From: Flavipsychrobacter sp964461535
Lineage (GTDB): Bacteria; Bacteroidota; Bacteroidia; Chitinophagales; Chitinophagaceae
Direction: 5' to 3'
Length of the DNA stretch: 64,000 bases
Assembly (NCBI GenBank): GCA_964461535.1
Contig: CAYWUY010000001.1
Coordinates: 62,001 to 126,000, forward strand
The notes under the pieces were generated by a model. The model was not told the origin of the DNA and did no database searches. It was given only the letters and a program-made list of their open reading frames with translations. A program made the position numbers and the translations under genes. Below, in pieces: positions 8,644 through 18,041 of this stretch. Each line of letters starts with the position of its first letter. The stretch's first letter is position 1.

Positions 8644-9291
8644 ATGATACATAAAATTTATATACTCGTTCTTGTACTCTTAGCATCCAGTGGTACTGTA
8701 ATGGCTCAAAAGCCATTTGTTGAGGGTACTATAGAATATAAAATTGAACTTACCTCTAGCGACCATAAAACATATTCAGGTACGTATATTTTTAACTTTA
8801 AAGAAGGGGCAATAAGGAAAGAAATAAAGCTAAATAATGGTTTTAAAGATATTCTGCTTATCAATAGCACTTTAAATACTGCTTTCTCACTACAAGATAA
8901 GAACGACCGTAAATATGCCGTGCAATTGAAAATGGATGAAATTGTTGCCAGGCAAAAAAAATACAAAGGCTTTACCTTAAAAGAAGACCGCACTAGTGGC
9001 AAAATAATTGCCGGAATAACCGTATTTAAGGGCAGTGCACAATATGCGGATGGGACAAAAGTGGAGGTATACTTCACCCCGGAATGGTGTCCCGACAAAG
9101 CTATTGCCTTTGACTTATTTCCTGATGCTCGTTTTTTACCACTACTTTACGTATATACCGATGAGAATGGCAACACATTACGTATGGAAGCTACAAAAGT
9201 GAGTGTTAGCCCTCAAGAAAATAGTATATTCAGAGTGCCTACAGACTATAAAATACTAACTAACGCAGAGTATAAAAAGCTGAGTAAATAA
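8644..9291 (+). CDS. Secreted protein of unknown function (DUF4412-like)
   Basis: 215 residues. Signal peptide 1-21 (VMAQK). The mature chain opens with FVEGTIEYKIEL and alternates beta strands in the manner of DUF4412/LolA-like lipid-binding beta-sheet proteins (repeated strand-turn patterns such as SGTYIFNFKEGAIRKEI). I infer a periplasmic or outer-membrane-facing half-barrel fold with low certainty. It is monocistronic, or leads into the isoaspartyl peptidase gene 45 bases downstream. A short inverted repeat (tacagc...gctgta, 8617-8633) lies just before it. Confidence 0.55.
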   Translation: MIHKIYILVLVLLASSGTVMAQKPFVEGTIEYKIELTSSDHKTYSGTYIFNFKEGAIRKEIKLNNGFKDILLINSTLNTAFSLQDKNDRKYAVQLKMDEIVARQKKYKGFTLKEDRTSGKIIAGITVFKGSAQYADGTKVEVYFTPEWCPDKAIAFDLFPDARFLPLLYVYTDENGNTLRMEATKVSVSPQENSIFRVPTDYKILTNAEYKKLSK

Positions 9292-9336
9292 ATTTTATTT
9301 CTCATTTTTACTACAAGAAAGAATCAATACCATTTC

Positions 9337-10263
9337 ATGAGTACAACAAACTTTGGCATAGCTATACATGGCGGTGCAGGCACTATACTGCGCAGCAATA
9401 TGACCGCAGAACTGCAACTAGCCTACGAAAGTGCACTACAAGATGCGCTACAAGCCGGTTACAAAATAATTAGCACAGGTGGCTCTGCTGTGGCAGCCGT
9501 GGCAGCCGCAGTGGCTTCTTTAGAAGACTTCCCTCTATTTAATGCAGGTAGAGGCTCGGTATTCAACAACATAGGTAAGCATGAAATGGATGCTGCTATA
9601 ATGGATGGTAGCAACCTAATGGCGGGTGCTGTTAGCGGTGTGGCCGGAATTAAAAACCCGGTATTGCTGGCACAATCTATTATGCTTAATAGCGAGCATG
9701 TGCTACTAACAGGAGCGGGTGCTGAAATTTTTGCTAAAAAGCAAGGCATAGCCTTTGAGCCGGAAAGCTACTTTTATACCGAGCAACGCTATAACCAATG
9801 GCAAGAGGCACTTAAGGAAGATAAAATACAGCTAGACCATAGCGATAAAAAGTTTGGTACGGTAGGTGCTGTGGCACTAGACCAACATGGAAATATGGCC
9901 GCAGCTACAAGCACAGGCGGTATGACTAATAAAAAATTTGGCCGCATAGGCGACAGCCCCATTATAGGTGCCGGTACTTATGCCAATAATACTACTTGTG
10001 CCATAAGCTGTACCGGACATGGGGAGTTGTTTATTCGTTCGGTAGTTGCTTATGATATTTCTTGCCTTATGGAATATAAAGGATTATCGCTAAAAGAAGC
10101 CTGCGATATAGTAGTGCACGATAAACTAGTAAAAATACAGGGAGAAGGCGGTCTGGTGGCAATAGATAAAGATGGTAATATAGAATTGCCATTTAATAGT
10201 GAGGGTATGTATAGAGGATACATGAGTGCCGCTAAAGGAAACTATGTAGCTATATATAAATAG
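9337..10263 (+). CDS. iaaA: Isoaspartyl peptidase / type III L-asparaginase (Ntn hydrolase)
   Basis: 308 residues, normal for the cytoplasmic precursor. The plant-type asparaginase signature is present. HGGAG is near the N-terminus. The self-cleavage site KKFG|TVGAVA places the new N-terminal nucleophile at Thr175. STGGMTNKKFGRIGDSPIIG then forms the substrate pocket, and GHGE comes near residue 228. The enzyme cleaves isoaspartyl dipeptides and L-asparagine. There is no signal peptide, unlike some Bacteroidota homologues, so a cytoplasmic location is expected. A strong terminator follows the stop. Confidence 0.93.
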   Translation: MSTTNFGIAIHGGAGTILRSNMTAELQLAYESALQDALQAGYKIISTGGSAVAAVAAAVASLEDFPLFNAGRGSVFNNIGKHEMDAAIMDGSNLMAGAVSGVAGIKNPVLLAQSIMLNSEHVLLTGAGAEIFAKKQGIAFEPESYFYTEQRYNQWQEALKEDKIQLDHSDKKFGTVGAVALDQHGNMAAATSTGGMTNKKFGRIGDSPIIGAGTYANNTTCAISCTGHGELFIRSVVAYDISCLMEYKGLSLKEACDIVVHDKLVKIQGEGGLVAIDKDGNIELPFNSEGMYRGYMSAAKGNYVAIYK

Positions 10264-10290
10264 AGACTATCTAACAATGTTATAAAACGG

Positions 10291-10320
10291 AAGCGGAGGG
10301 TAGATACCCTCCGCTTTTTT
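10291..10320 (+). terminator. Intrinsic terminator of the isoaspartyl peptidase gene
   Basis: Ten-base stem aagcggaggg / ccctccgctt with loop tagata, followed by a T run at 10315-10320. Confidence 0.9.
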
Positions 10321-10372
10321 CTTAATAACCATTCACTACACTCTTACCGTTAAAACAGCATCTTAAATATTA

Positions 10373-11380
10373 TTATTCTTTAATGAATTTTGTTGTTGTA
10401 GTACCTCTTTCAGACTGTACTCTTACAAAGTACACACCAGCAGACAAATTGGTTAGGCTGAAAGAAGCATTGCTTACGTTTTTAACTGTAGTTACTACCT
10501 TACCTGATACATCCATTATAGATACTGTATTATTAGCTACACCAGATTTATCAGTGAAATACAATACATCGTTAGCAGGATTAGGATAGATAGTTACGTC
10601 TGCTTCTTTATTAATGTTAGTTATAGACGTTGGCACTTTAGGTAATGGTATTAATGCACCACCCATTCTTGTAGCCACCCATAAACCGAATGATTTGCCA
10701 TTGCTATTAACTGTAGAATCTAAGAAACCTGAAGCTAATACAGTGATTGCAGAATCGCCAAGATTTAATGTATTTAATGGTACACTGTAATTTGCTACAG
10801 TTGTAGCACCATCAGCAGTAGTAACTGCTACTGTATAATCTGATTCAGGCAAAGTAACATAACCGGTACTGTTAAATGAACCGAACGGAATGTTATCTAC
10901 CAATACAGTACTACCAGCCCTTACATCTACTTGTGGAGCATCTGTGCAGCCATGCATCACCAACACATCAGTGCTACCTGCAGTAGTTGACACTTCTCTG
11001 GCACCAGAATAAACACTTAGCCTGAATGGAACTGTAGAAACACCAGGGGTATAACCACTAGGGCTTACTATACCATTAGCTACCACTACATACTTCTCGC
11101 CAGACATTAACGTTAGCGTATCAGAATAGATAGCATCTGTAACCGTATCGCTACCTTTAGGAGCTATACTTACAATAATAGGTACACCGGCAGGAGCATC
11201 AAAAAATCCTGTAGCAGTTCTGAAAGCGAAATTATCTATAGCCTTGTCAGTACCAAGATAAACATCTACTGAATCTGCAGCTAGGTCTGCACAATTGTGT
11301 ATCACTTGTACTCTTGCAGTTTGCGCAAAAGCAAATAGGGCTGATGATAAAGCCATTGTAGTCAGTAATAGTTTTTTCAT
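10373..11380 (-). CDS. DUF4397 domain protein with T9SS sorting domain
   Basis: 335 residues from the ATG at 11380. The longer reading frame adds 17 residues ahead of an obvious signal peptide (MKKLLLTTMALSSALFAFAQ), so the internal ATG is chosen. Two DUF4397 repeats follow: TARVQVIHNCADLAADSVDV at the start and TDVLVMHGCTDAPQVDVRAG in the second half, both with the family H-x-x-x-D pattern. The last 75 residues are a type A T9SS sorting domain (YPNPANDVLYF ... LSAGVYFVRVQ ... TTKFIKE). The product is expected to cross the outer membrane and be attached to the cell surface. It is convergent with iaaA and stands alone. Confidence 0.88.
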   Translation of the reverse strand: MKKLLLTTMALSSALFAFAQTARVQVIHNCADLAADSVDVYLGTDKAIDNFAFRTATGFFDAPAGVPIIVSIAPKGSDTVTDAIYSDTLTLMSGEKYVVVANGIVSPSGYTPGVSTVPFRLSVYSGAREVSTTAGSTDVLVMHGCTDAPQVDVRAGSTVLVDNIPFGSFNSTGYVTLPESDYTVAVTTADGATTVANYSVPLNTLNLGDSAITVLASGFLDSTVNSNGKSFGLWVATRMGGALIPLPKVPTSITNINKEADVTIYPNPANDVLYFTDKSGVANNTVSIMDVSGKVVTTVKNVSNASFSLTNLSAGVYFVRVQSERGTTTTKFIKE

Positions 11381-11595
11381 ATTGTCTAAGAATTTGTGTG
11401 AAAGTATAAACAAAATGAATTTGAACATCATTTAGCCTACTAAATTAGTATGATTTATGTTTTGTTTAACATTTTTCACAAATAAGTAAACAAAACAACA
11501 AAATAGGGTAACAACTTGCTAAATAGAGATACAAACAGTGTTTATAACTAGAAATTCTTTGTTATTTAACCCATAAAGGTTAGCTATTAAAAAAG

Positions 11596-11603
11596 TAGCT
11601 TTG
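11596..11603 (+). promoter_or_regulatory. -7 promoter element (TAnnTTTG) upstream of alaS
   Basis: TAGCTTTG, matching the Bacteroidota -7 consensus, lies 26 bases before the alaS ATG. No clear -33 TTTG lies at the usual 19-21 base spacing. Confidence 0.5.
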
Positions 11604-11629
11604 CAATCCATTTTATATAATAGTAATTC

Positions 11630-14254
11630 ATGCTAACAGCCAACGAAATACGTCAGCAGTTTTTAGATTTTTTCCGTTCTAAAGGACATGATATTGTACC
11701 TTCTGCCCCTATAGTGGTAAAAAACGACCCTACATTGTTGTTTACCAATGCGGGTATGAACCAGTTTAAAGACCTTTTTTTAGGTAATGGCACCCCAGTA
11801 AATACTAGAATAGCCGATACTCAAAAATGCTTGAGAGTAAGTGGTAAACATAACGACCTTGAAGAAGTAGGTGTAGATACTTACCACCACACCATGTTTG
11901 AGATGCTAGGTAACTGGAGCTTTGGCGACTACTTTAAAAAAGAGGCTCTAGCTTGGAGTTGGGAACTATTAACGGAAGTATACAAAATACCCAAAGACCG
12001 CTTATACATTTCGGTATTCAGAGGCGATAGTAGTGAAAACCTACCTATGGACCAAGAGGCATTTGACATATGGAAAAGCTATGTAGATGAGGATAGGATA
12101 ATTATGGGTAGTAAGAAGGATAACTTCTGGGAAATGGGTGATACCGGACCATGTGGCCCATGTAGTGAAATACACGTAGACTGCCGCAGTGATGCGGAAA
12201 GAGCTGCTACTCCGGGTAAAGAATTAGTAAATGCCGACCACCCTCAAGTAATTGAGATATGGAATAACGTATTTATGCAGTTCAACCGCCTAAAAGACGG
12301 TACACTAGATCCATTACCTGCCAAACATGTGGATACCGGCATGGGATTGGAACGCTTAGTAAGAGTGCTACAAGGCAAACAGAGCAACTATGACACAGAC
12401 TTGTTTACCAATACCATAGGCCACATAGCACAAATAACAGGTAAAACCTACGGCTATACGGATAGCAAGCCAGATGTGGCATTTAGAGTGTTAAGCGACC
12501 ATATAAGAGCTATAGCTTTTACTATTGCTGATGGACAGTTGCCATCGAACACGGGTGCAGGATATGTTATCAGAAGAATATTAAGAAGAGCAGTACGCTA
12601 TTACTACTCTTACCTTGAGTATAAGCAGCCGCTATTACACCAGTTAATGCCTGTTTTGGCAAAACAATTTGAACATGTGTTTCCTGAGTTGCTACAACAG
12701 CTAGAGCTAGTGAGCAAAGTAGTAAAAGAGGAAGAAGAAGCCTTCTTGAGAACACTAGATAAAGGACTTAGAAAAATAGATGACATTATAGCTGATACCA
12801 AAAAGCAGCATACAACTATAATTAATGGTAAAGCGGCTTTTGAACTATATGATACTTATGGTTTCCCTATAGACTTAACGCGCCTAATAGGTAGTGAGCA
12901 AGGATTGCAAGTAGACGAGGCTGCCTTTACCGCAGAAATGCAACAGCAAAAAGATAGAAGCCGCGCTGCCACTGCCTTAGATACTGATGATTGGGTTATT
13001 CTATCTGACTCGGGCAGTAAATTTGTGGGTTACAGTTCTTTGGAAGCTGAAGCTAACATAGTAAAATATCGCAAAGTTAGCAGCAAGGGTAAAACCTCTT
13101 ATCAATTAGTACTAGACACTACTCCATTCTATGCAGAAAGTGGCGGACAGGTTGGCGACTCAGGTGTACTAACCTTCCCTAATGAAACAGTGCGCATATT
13201 TGATACTAAAAAAGAAGATGGACTTACTATACACTTTGCTGAAGCATTACCTGAAAACGTACATGCCCCGCTAGTGGCTAAAGTAGATGCTAGCAAACGT
13301 GCGGCAACTACCATACACCATAGTGCTACCCACTTGCTACACGCAGCATTGCGCCAGGTATTGGGAACGCACGTAGCACAAAAAGGCTCTTTAGTAAATA
13401 ATGAAAATTTGCGCTTCGACTTTTCTCATTTTGCTAAAGTAAGCGATGAAGAAATAGCCCAAATAGAAACCATTGTAAATGCCAAAATAAGAGAGAATGT
13501 ACCCGTAGTAATAAAAGAAATGGGTAAAGATGAGGCAGTAGCAATGGGTGCTATGGCGCTGTTTGGAGAGAAATATGGCAGCACAGTGCGTGTAGTTATA
13601 ATGGACCCTAACTATTCTATAGAGTTGTGCGGAGGAACGCATGTTGGCTATACCGGAGAGTTAGGGATGTTTAAGCTTATAGGTGAAAGTGCTGTAGCTG
13701 CTGGCGTACGCCGTGTAGAGGCTGTGTGCGGAGCTGCTGCAGAACAATATGTAAACCATAAACTAAGCCTACTATCTGCAGCACAACAACAACTAAAAAA
13801 TCCTAAAGACCTGGTAAAGGCTATAGAAAAACTGCAAGAAGAAAAAGCTACATTAGAAAAAGCTATTGAAGCTTTAGAAAACCAACAAATAGCTGCTATG
13901 AGCAAAGACTTAGCTGCAAAAGCTGAGTCTATAAATGGAGTTTCTTTCTTAGGACAACAGGTAGCGGTAAGCTCTGCAGACCACTTAAAGAAACTGGCTA
14001 ATGAGCTTAAATCATTATTAGCTAATCATGTGATAGTGCTAACTGCGGCTATTGAAGGGAAATCTTCTGTGGCTGTAGCAGTAGATGATAATGTGGTAGC
14101 CGGTAAAGGACTAGATGCCGGTAAAATAATTAAAGAGCATGTAGCACCACTAATAAAAGGTGGCGGCGGTGGACAAAAAACTCTGGCAACAGCCGGAGGG
14201 CAAGACACCACACAACTAGATAAAGTCATTAATACTGTAAGGGGATTATTATAA
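11630..14254 (+). CDS. alaS: Alanyl-tRNA synthetase
   Basis: 874 residues, full length. The class II aminoacylation domain has FTNAGMNQFKDLFLG and GDTGPCGPCSEIHVD. The editing domain has the zinc ligands His564 and His568 in HHSATHLLHA and Cys667 and His671 in CGGTHVGY, at positions almost identical to the Escherichia coli enzyme. The C-terminal DHHA1-type domain ends GGGGGQKTLATAGGQD. It charges tRNA-Ala in the cytoplasm. It is transcribed alone, and its terminator hairpin contains its own stop codon. Confidence 0.98.
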   Translation: MLTANEIRQQFLDFFRSKGHDIVPSAPIVVKNDPTLLFTNAGMNQFKDLFLGNGTPVNTRIADTQKCLRVSGKHNDLEEVGVDTYHHTMFEMLGNWSFGDYFKKEALAWSWELLTEVYKIPKDRLYISVFRGDSSENLPMDQEAFDIWKSYVDEDRIIMGSKKDNFWEMGDTGPCGPCSEIHVDCRSDAERAATPGKELVNADHPQVIEIWNNVFMQFNRLKDGTLDPLPAKHVDTGMGLERLVRVLQGKQSNYDTDLFTNTIGHIAQITGKTYGYTDSKPDVAFRVLSDHIRAIAFTIADGQLPSNTGAGYVIRRILRRAVRYYYSYLEYKQPLLHQLMPVLAKQFEHVFPELLQQLELVSKVVKEEEEAFLRTLDKGLRKIDDIIADTKKQHTTIINGKAAFELYDTYGFPIDLTRLIGSEQGLQVDEAAFTAEMQQQKDRSRAATALDTDDWVILSDSGSKFVGYSSLEAEANIVKYRKVSSKGKTSYQLVLDTTPFYAESGGQVGDSGVLTFPNETVRIFDTKKEDGLTIHFAEALPENVHAPLVAKVDASKRAATTIHHSATHLLHAALRQVLGTHVAQKGSLVNNENLRFDFSHFAKVSDEEIAQIETIVNAKIRENVPVVIKEMGKDEAVAMGAMALFGEKYGSTVRVVIMDPNYSIELCGGTHVGYTGELGMFKLIGESAVAAGVRRVEAVCGAAAEQYVNHKLSLLSAAQQQLKNPKDLVKAIEKLQEEKATLEKAIEALENQQIAAMSKDLAAKAESINGVSFLGQQVAVSSADHLKKLANELKSLLANHVIVLTAAIEGKSSVAVAVDDNVVAGKGLDAGKIIKEHVAPLIKGGGGGQKTLATAGGQDTTQLDKVINTVRGLL

Positions 14255-14268
14255 TCCCCTTATTTTTT
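14239..14268 (+). terminator. Intrinsic terminator overlapping the alaS stop codon
   Basis: Stem aaggggatta (14239-14248) pairs with taatcccctt (14252-14261), loop of three bases, then a T run at 14263-14268. The stop codon TAA (14252-14254) is the first part of the right arm. Confidence 0.85.
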
Positions 14269-14304
14269 ACATTAACTTTAGCCTAAAAAGATAAACTCAT
14301 ATTA

Positions 14305-14883
14305 TTGAAAGAGATTTTAGTAGGCATTGGCGCCATTATGGCTGTTGTGGGTAATGTACCTTATTTAAGAGATGTATTGCGTGGCAAAGTACAGCCCCAT
14401 GCATATACGTGGATGGCATGGTCGGTAGTGTCTGCTATTGTACTTATAGGCCAGGTGGTGAAGGGCGCCGGTTTAGGAGCCATACCGGCAGCAGCATCCG
14501 AGTTTTTCACCTTTATCATTTTTTTAGTTTCGTTGAAGTATGGCTTTAAAAACATAAAGCCGGTAGACCATATCTTTCTTATACTATCGCTATTGAGTAT
14601 TATTCCTTGGCTTATTACCAAAGACCCTACTATATCCGTTATAATAGCTGTTAGTATAGACCTTATAGCCTTTGTGCCAACACTACGTAAAACATGGGAA
14701 AACCCGGCTAGTGAAACCCCATGGCTATATGGCATGAACGTGCTGAGGCACATAATTATATTATATACAGTAGCGCAGTTCAATATAGCTACTACCCTAC
14801 ATTCTATTGTAATGATAGGCTCTAACTCATTGATGAGTGCATTTCTACTTTATCATATTTACCTAAAGCAAGACAAACGATAA
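14305..14883 (+). CDS. PQ-loop/SWEET-like integral membrane protein
   Basis: 192 residues from a TTG at 14305; the first ATG (14338) would remove 11 residues from the first helix, so the TTG is preferred. There are about seven hydrophobic helices. The early block GNVPYLRDVLRGKVQPHAYT resembles the PQ-loop (proline followed by a polar residue in the first helix) of SWEET/MtN3-type transporters, and IAFVPTLRKTWENPASETPW repeats that pattern in the second half. The two-fold arrangement fits a small semiSWEET-like or PQ-loop protein. A transport function is inferred and the substrate is unknown. It ends 2 bases from the convergent outer-membrane gene. Confidence 0.6.
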   Translation: MKEILVGIGAIMAVVGNVPYLRDVLRGKVQPHAYTWMAWSVVSAIVLIGQVVKGAGLGAIPAAASEFFTFIIFLVSLKYGFKNIKPVDHIFLILSLLSIIPWLITKDPTISVIIAVSIDLIAFVPTLRKTWENPASETPWLYGMNVLRHIIILYTVAQFNIATTLHSIVMIGSNSLMSAFLLYHIYLKQDKR

Positions 14884-14885
14884 CT

Positions 14886-15407
14886 CTATCTACTTATAGC
14901 AACACCTATAGTTGACACCCCGGTAGACAAATCAATGAATACTCCAAACTTGCTATTTATGTGGTATTCTGCACCTATGTGCAAATCAAGATAAGGACCT
15001 GTGATTTTGGAGAACTTGTTACCTGAGTAAGCGTTACCGGCATCTTCTCTTCTATAGGCTAGGCCTAGAGATGCTGCTGCATAAAAATCCCAATCTCTGC
15101 CGGCATTCAATAGATTATCTAGATAGTAAGTAAACTTAGCACCAAATGGTATGGCTAAGCCTCTATACTTATCATTTTTATAAGATGTAAAGCCCACAAA
15201 TGGTGCTATAGTACCATTACGGAAAATATCTTTTTCGTAGTTAAATAAAAAGAAAGGCGAGGTATTATCTATATAAGAATAAGCCCCTACACCTAACCCT
15301 AAATTTATAACATCTCCGTAGCTGCTGCTAGCTTTTTTGTTCTGCGCTATTACTGCTTGCACACACATAGTAAGCGCCAATACTGTAGCTGCTATCTTTT
15401 TTATCAT
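14886..15407 (-). CDS. Outer membrane beta-barrel protein (small)
   Basis: 173 residues. Signal peptide 1-21 (VIAQN), then alternating amphipathic beta strands (LGLGVGAYSYIDN, APFVGFTSYKND, FYAAASLGLAYRRED, YLDLHIGAEYHI) as in small eight-strand outer-membrane barrels. The C-terminus (STGVSTIGVAISR) does not end in the classical aromatic residue. It lies just downstream of lutB on the same strand (gap 17 bases), so it is probably co-transcribed, although a functional link is not evident. Confidence 0.65.
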   Translation of the reverse strand: MIKKIAATVLALTMCVQAVIAQNKKASSSYGDVINLGLGVGAYSYIDNTSPFFLFNYEKDIFRNGTIAPFVGFTSYKNDKYRGLAIPFGAKFTYYLDNLLNAGRDWDFYAAASLGLAYRREDAGNAYSGNKFSKITGPYLDLHIGAEYHINSKFGVFIDLSTGVSTIGVAISR

Positions 15408-15424
15408 AACTGTAGTTTCTTATT

Positions 15425-16798
15425 TTATTTAGTCCTTTGTTTCCACATTTTGTTGAATGATGTCTCTGCAAACTCTATGTCATTTCTATGCTTTGCCCAA
15501 GAGTTTTTAAATACCAGATTCACCATTTTGTTTTTAAGCTTTTGCCCCCCCATATTCATAAGTGTTCTGCTCATCATGGCTTGCTTCCAAAATGCCCATG
15601 CTGCATTTTCAGAAAAAGGATTCATATTATCGGCTACCGCTATGGTTCTATTTTCCAGTAGCATTTCATGTATGTTTATTTTCAGTGGGCACACCTCTGT
15701 ACAGTTACCACACAGGCTAGAAGCATAGCTTAAGTGCTTATACTCTTCCATACCTTTCAGGTGTGGTGTTATTACCGCACCTATGGGGCCACTGTAAGTA
15801 GCACCATAGGCGTGGCCACCAATATTTTTATATACCGGACACGCATTCAGGCAAGAGCCACAGCGTATACAATACATACTCTCTCTCACCTCTTTACGCA
15901 GCAGGTTAGTTCTACCATTATCTAGCAGTATCACATACATTTCCTCCGGGCCATCGGTTTCATTTTGTTTTCTTGGCCCCATAAATATGCTGTTATATAC
16001 GGTTACTTGCTGGCCAGTACCATAGGTAGCCAATAGTGGCCAAAATAACTGTAAATCGTTAATAGAAGGCAACAATTTTTCTATACCTACCACTGCTATA
16101 TGTGTACCAGGGAAAGAGGTAGACAATCTACCATTACCTTCATTTTCAGTAACACATACACCACCCACATCAGCCAATAAGAAATTACCACCCGTTACCC
16201 CTACTTGAGCAGTAAGGTATTTTTCTCTCAGTTTTTTACGGGTAATTTGTGTTATTTCAGAAGGAGTGAGGTTAGGTTCGGTACCCAATTTTTCGTGAAA
16301 CAATTTAGCTACATCCTCTTTGCTCTTATGCATAGCAGGTGTAACTATGTGGTATGGAGGCTCACCGTCTAGTTGTTGTATATATTCGCCCAAGTCCGTT
16401 TCTACCGACTCTATTCCATGCTCCTGTAAAAAGCTATTCAGGTGAATTTCTTCAGTAACCATAGATTTGGCCTTTACCACCTGAGTAGTATTTTTTTCCT
16501 TGCATATTTGCAGTATGGCTTGTTGGGCTTCTTCAGCTGTTTCAGCCCATATCACTTTTCCACCCCTTGCCGTGAAGTTTTTTTCAAACTGTTCAAGGTA
16601 GCGGTCTAGGTGCTCTATGGTTTTCCATTTAATATTTTTGGCTCGCTTGCGCGCTACTTCTAGGTCAATAAACTGTTTTTTGCCTTTTACAACAGCATCG
16701 TTATACTTATTTATATTGAATGCTATCTTACGCTTATGCTCAAGGTCATTAGCTTTTACGTCGCTTTTGGCAAGAAATGTCTTTAATTGATCCGTCAT
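15425..16798 (-). CDS. lutB: L-lactate utilisation iron-sulfur protein LutB
   Basis: 457 residues, full length. The N-terminal two thirds is a LUD domain (about 60-300, with VGVTGGNFLLADVGGVCVTE). The C-terminal third has two 4Fe-4S motifs, CIRCGSCLNACPVYK and CGNCTEVCP, then a helical tail. In the LutABC complex this subunit carries electrons during oxidation of L-lactate to pyruvate. The usual neighbours lutA and lutC are not in this window, so the complex, if present, is encoded at more than one locus. A -7 box lies 22 bases before the start. Confidence 0.9.
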   Translation of the reverse strand: MTDQLKTFLAKSDVKANDLEHKRKIAFNINKYNDAVVKGKKQFIDLEVARKRAKNIKWKTIEHLDRYLEQFEKNFTARGGKVIWAETAEEAQQAILQICKEKNTTQVVKAKSMVTEEIHLNSFLQEHGIESVETDLGEYIQQLDGEPPYHIVTPAMHKSKEDVAKLFHEKLGTEPNLTPSEITQITRKKLREKYLTAQVGVTGGNFLLADVGGVCVTENEGNGRLSTSFPGTHIAVVGIEKLLPSINDLQLFWPLLATYGTGQQVTVYNSIFMGPRKQNETDGPEEMYVILLDNGRTNLLRKEVRESMYCIRCGSCLNACPVYKNIGGHAYGATYSGPIGAVITPHLKGMEEYKHLSYASSLCGNCTEVCPLKINIHEMLLENRTIAVADNMNPFSENAAWAFWKQAMMSRTLMNMGGQKLKNKMVNLVFKNSWAKHRNDIEFAETSFNKMWKQRTK

Positions 16799-16820
16799 TA
16801 TTTCCCGGTAAATTGTTCTA

Positions 16821-16828
16821 CAAAAGTA
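16821..16828 (-). promoter_or_regulatory. -7 promoter element of lutB
   Basis: TACTTTTG on the minus strand (TAnnTTTG), 22 bases before the lutB ATG. No matching -33 TTTG is seen. Confidence 0.5.
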
Positions 16829-16863
16829 ATTATAAAAATGCCCCGTTTGCCCCTCCTATAAAT

Positions 16864-16897
16864 ATACATAATTCTATTTGTATGAATAATTATGTAT
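16864..16897. promoter_or_regulatory. Inverted repeat between divergent genes, operator candidate
   Basis: Ten-base arms atacataatt (16864-16873) and aattatgtat (16888-16897), 14 bases apart, lie in the 152-base region between lutB (minus) and the split lipoprotein gene (plus). The arms are very AT-rich, so this could be chance. Confidence 0.25.
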
Positions 16898-16950
16898 TTT
16901 CAAATCGTGTAGTGCCGGCATTATAGTCACATTTTAATAATATACTATCT

Positions 16951-17979
16951 ATGAGGCTGAATCTATTAGCTTTATCCTGTTTATTGTTGCTACTAATGTG
17001 GGCTTCCTGCAAGCCCAAGGCTGTTATTACCTACAATTACGGAACACTCCTATCTAGCGATAGTCTTTATTCTACTCAGTTTGTCCCTAGCTTAGCAAGC
17101 CCTATACACCAACAAAAGAATGATTTGTACTGCGCCACATTTGCCCTAGCCTGGGCAGAACTAAATAAAGAGATTGGAGATATAACTGATTACGATAAAA
17201 ACAACATTATACTCTGCTCACTCATAAACGACACAACAGCCAAAAATGTACTTGATACAAATGAGTTTACAAAGCTGGTAAGCATCAATAACAATGTAAT
17301 AAACGTAAAAACCAACTTCGAACTAGGCCTTACATTTAAACATAAGTTGCAAAAAAACACAGACACATTTAAGTTTTTAAGCACGGCGGTACAGTCTTTT
17401 TGAATGATTGCTTTTGATGATCAAATAGCCAAAAATGTTACCCTACTATCCTATACCAACGACGATAGCTTTATTATTAGCATAGCCACTACTACCGACA
17501 AACATGAACTACTATTAGCTAAAGGCTATAATAATCAAAACACATTACAGAATGTAAATACTGCTATAGAAATGGCAATTACTAAGTCAAAGAACTCAAA
17601 AACCAACGAAAACGCATGGAAATATAGTATAGCACCTGAAGACCAAATAATTATACCTGAAATACGCTTTAATATTATTAATACATATACACAACTGCTA
17701 CAAGAAAAATTTACTACAGCTAGTACTACCTATAAAATTGAGAAAGCAGAACAAAGCATAGCCTTCACGCTAGACCAAGAAGGGGCTCATGTAAAGAGCA
17801 TTGCCGAAGTTGAAAATGTAACAACTGACTCTACAGGAAGCTTCGAAGAGGAATTACCACACCCCAAACACCTATGGTTAAATGGACCATTTTCTATCAT
17901 AGCCCGCAAAAAGAATAAGGAAACGCCTTATTTATTTATTAAAATAGAAAACACTGAACTACTGCAAAAAGTACAATAA
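16951..17979 (+). pseudogene. Lipoprotein gene of unknown function interrupted by an in-frame TGA
   Basis: The first frame gives 150 residues. After a single TGA at 17401-17403 the same frame continues for 191 residues to 17979, starting with ATG at the next codon. Together they would make a 342-codon lipoprotein. The N-terminus is a lipoprotein-like signal (LLLLMWASC, Cys at about 20). The first part contains QQKNDLYCATFALAWAELNK; the second ends with HLWLNGPFSIIARKKNKET. I do not recognise the family. Codon use and residue composition are the same on both sides, so the break is recent, or is tolerated through reinitiation at the abutting TGA-ATG. A sequencing error is also possible. Only the N-terminal part would be lipid-anchored if translation stops. 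Confidence 0.7.
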
Positions 17980-18029
17980 AGCTATGTTAAACCAAAAGGG
18001 CTAAAAAGTGTACAAGTACTTTTAAAAGG

Positions 18030-18037
18030 TATATTTG
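18030..18037 (+). promoter_or_regulatory. -7 promoter element of kdsD, implying a leaderless mRNA
   Basis: TATATTTG ends only four bases before the kdsD ATG. With initiation a few bases after the box, as usual in this phylum, transcription would start at or beside the start codon. Confidence 0.6.
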
Positions 18038-18041
18038 TACT

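Noticed and set aside
17401..17403. Selenocysteine at the in-frame TGA
   Set aside because: The codon context is Phe-TGA-Met with no redox motif, and no convincing stem-loop follows. A nonsense mutation or sequencing error is simpler.
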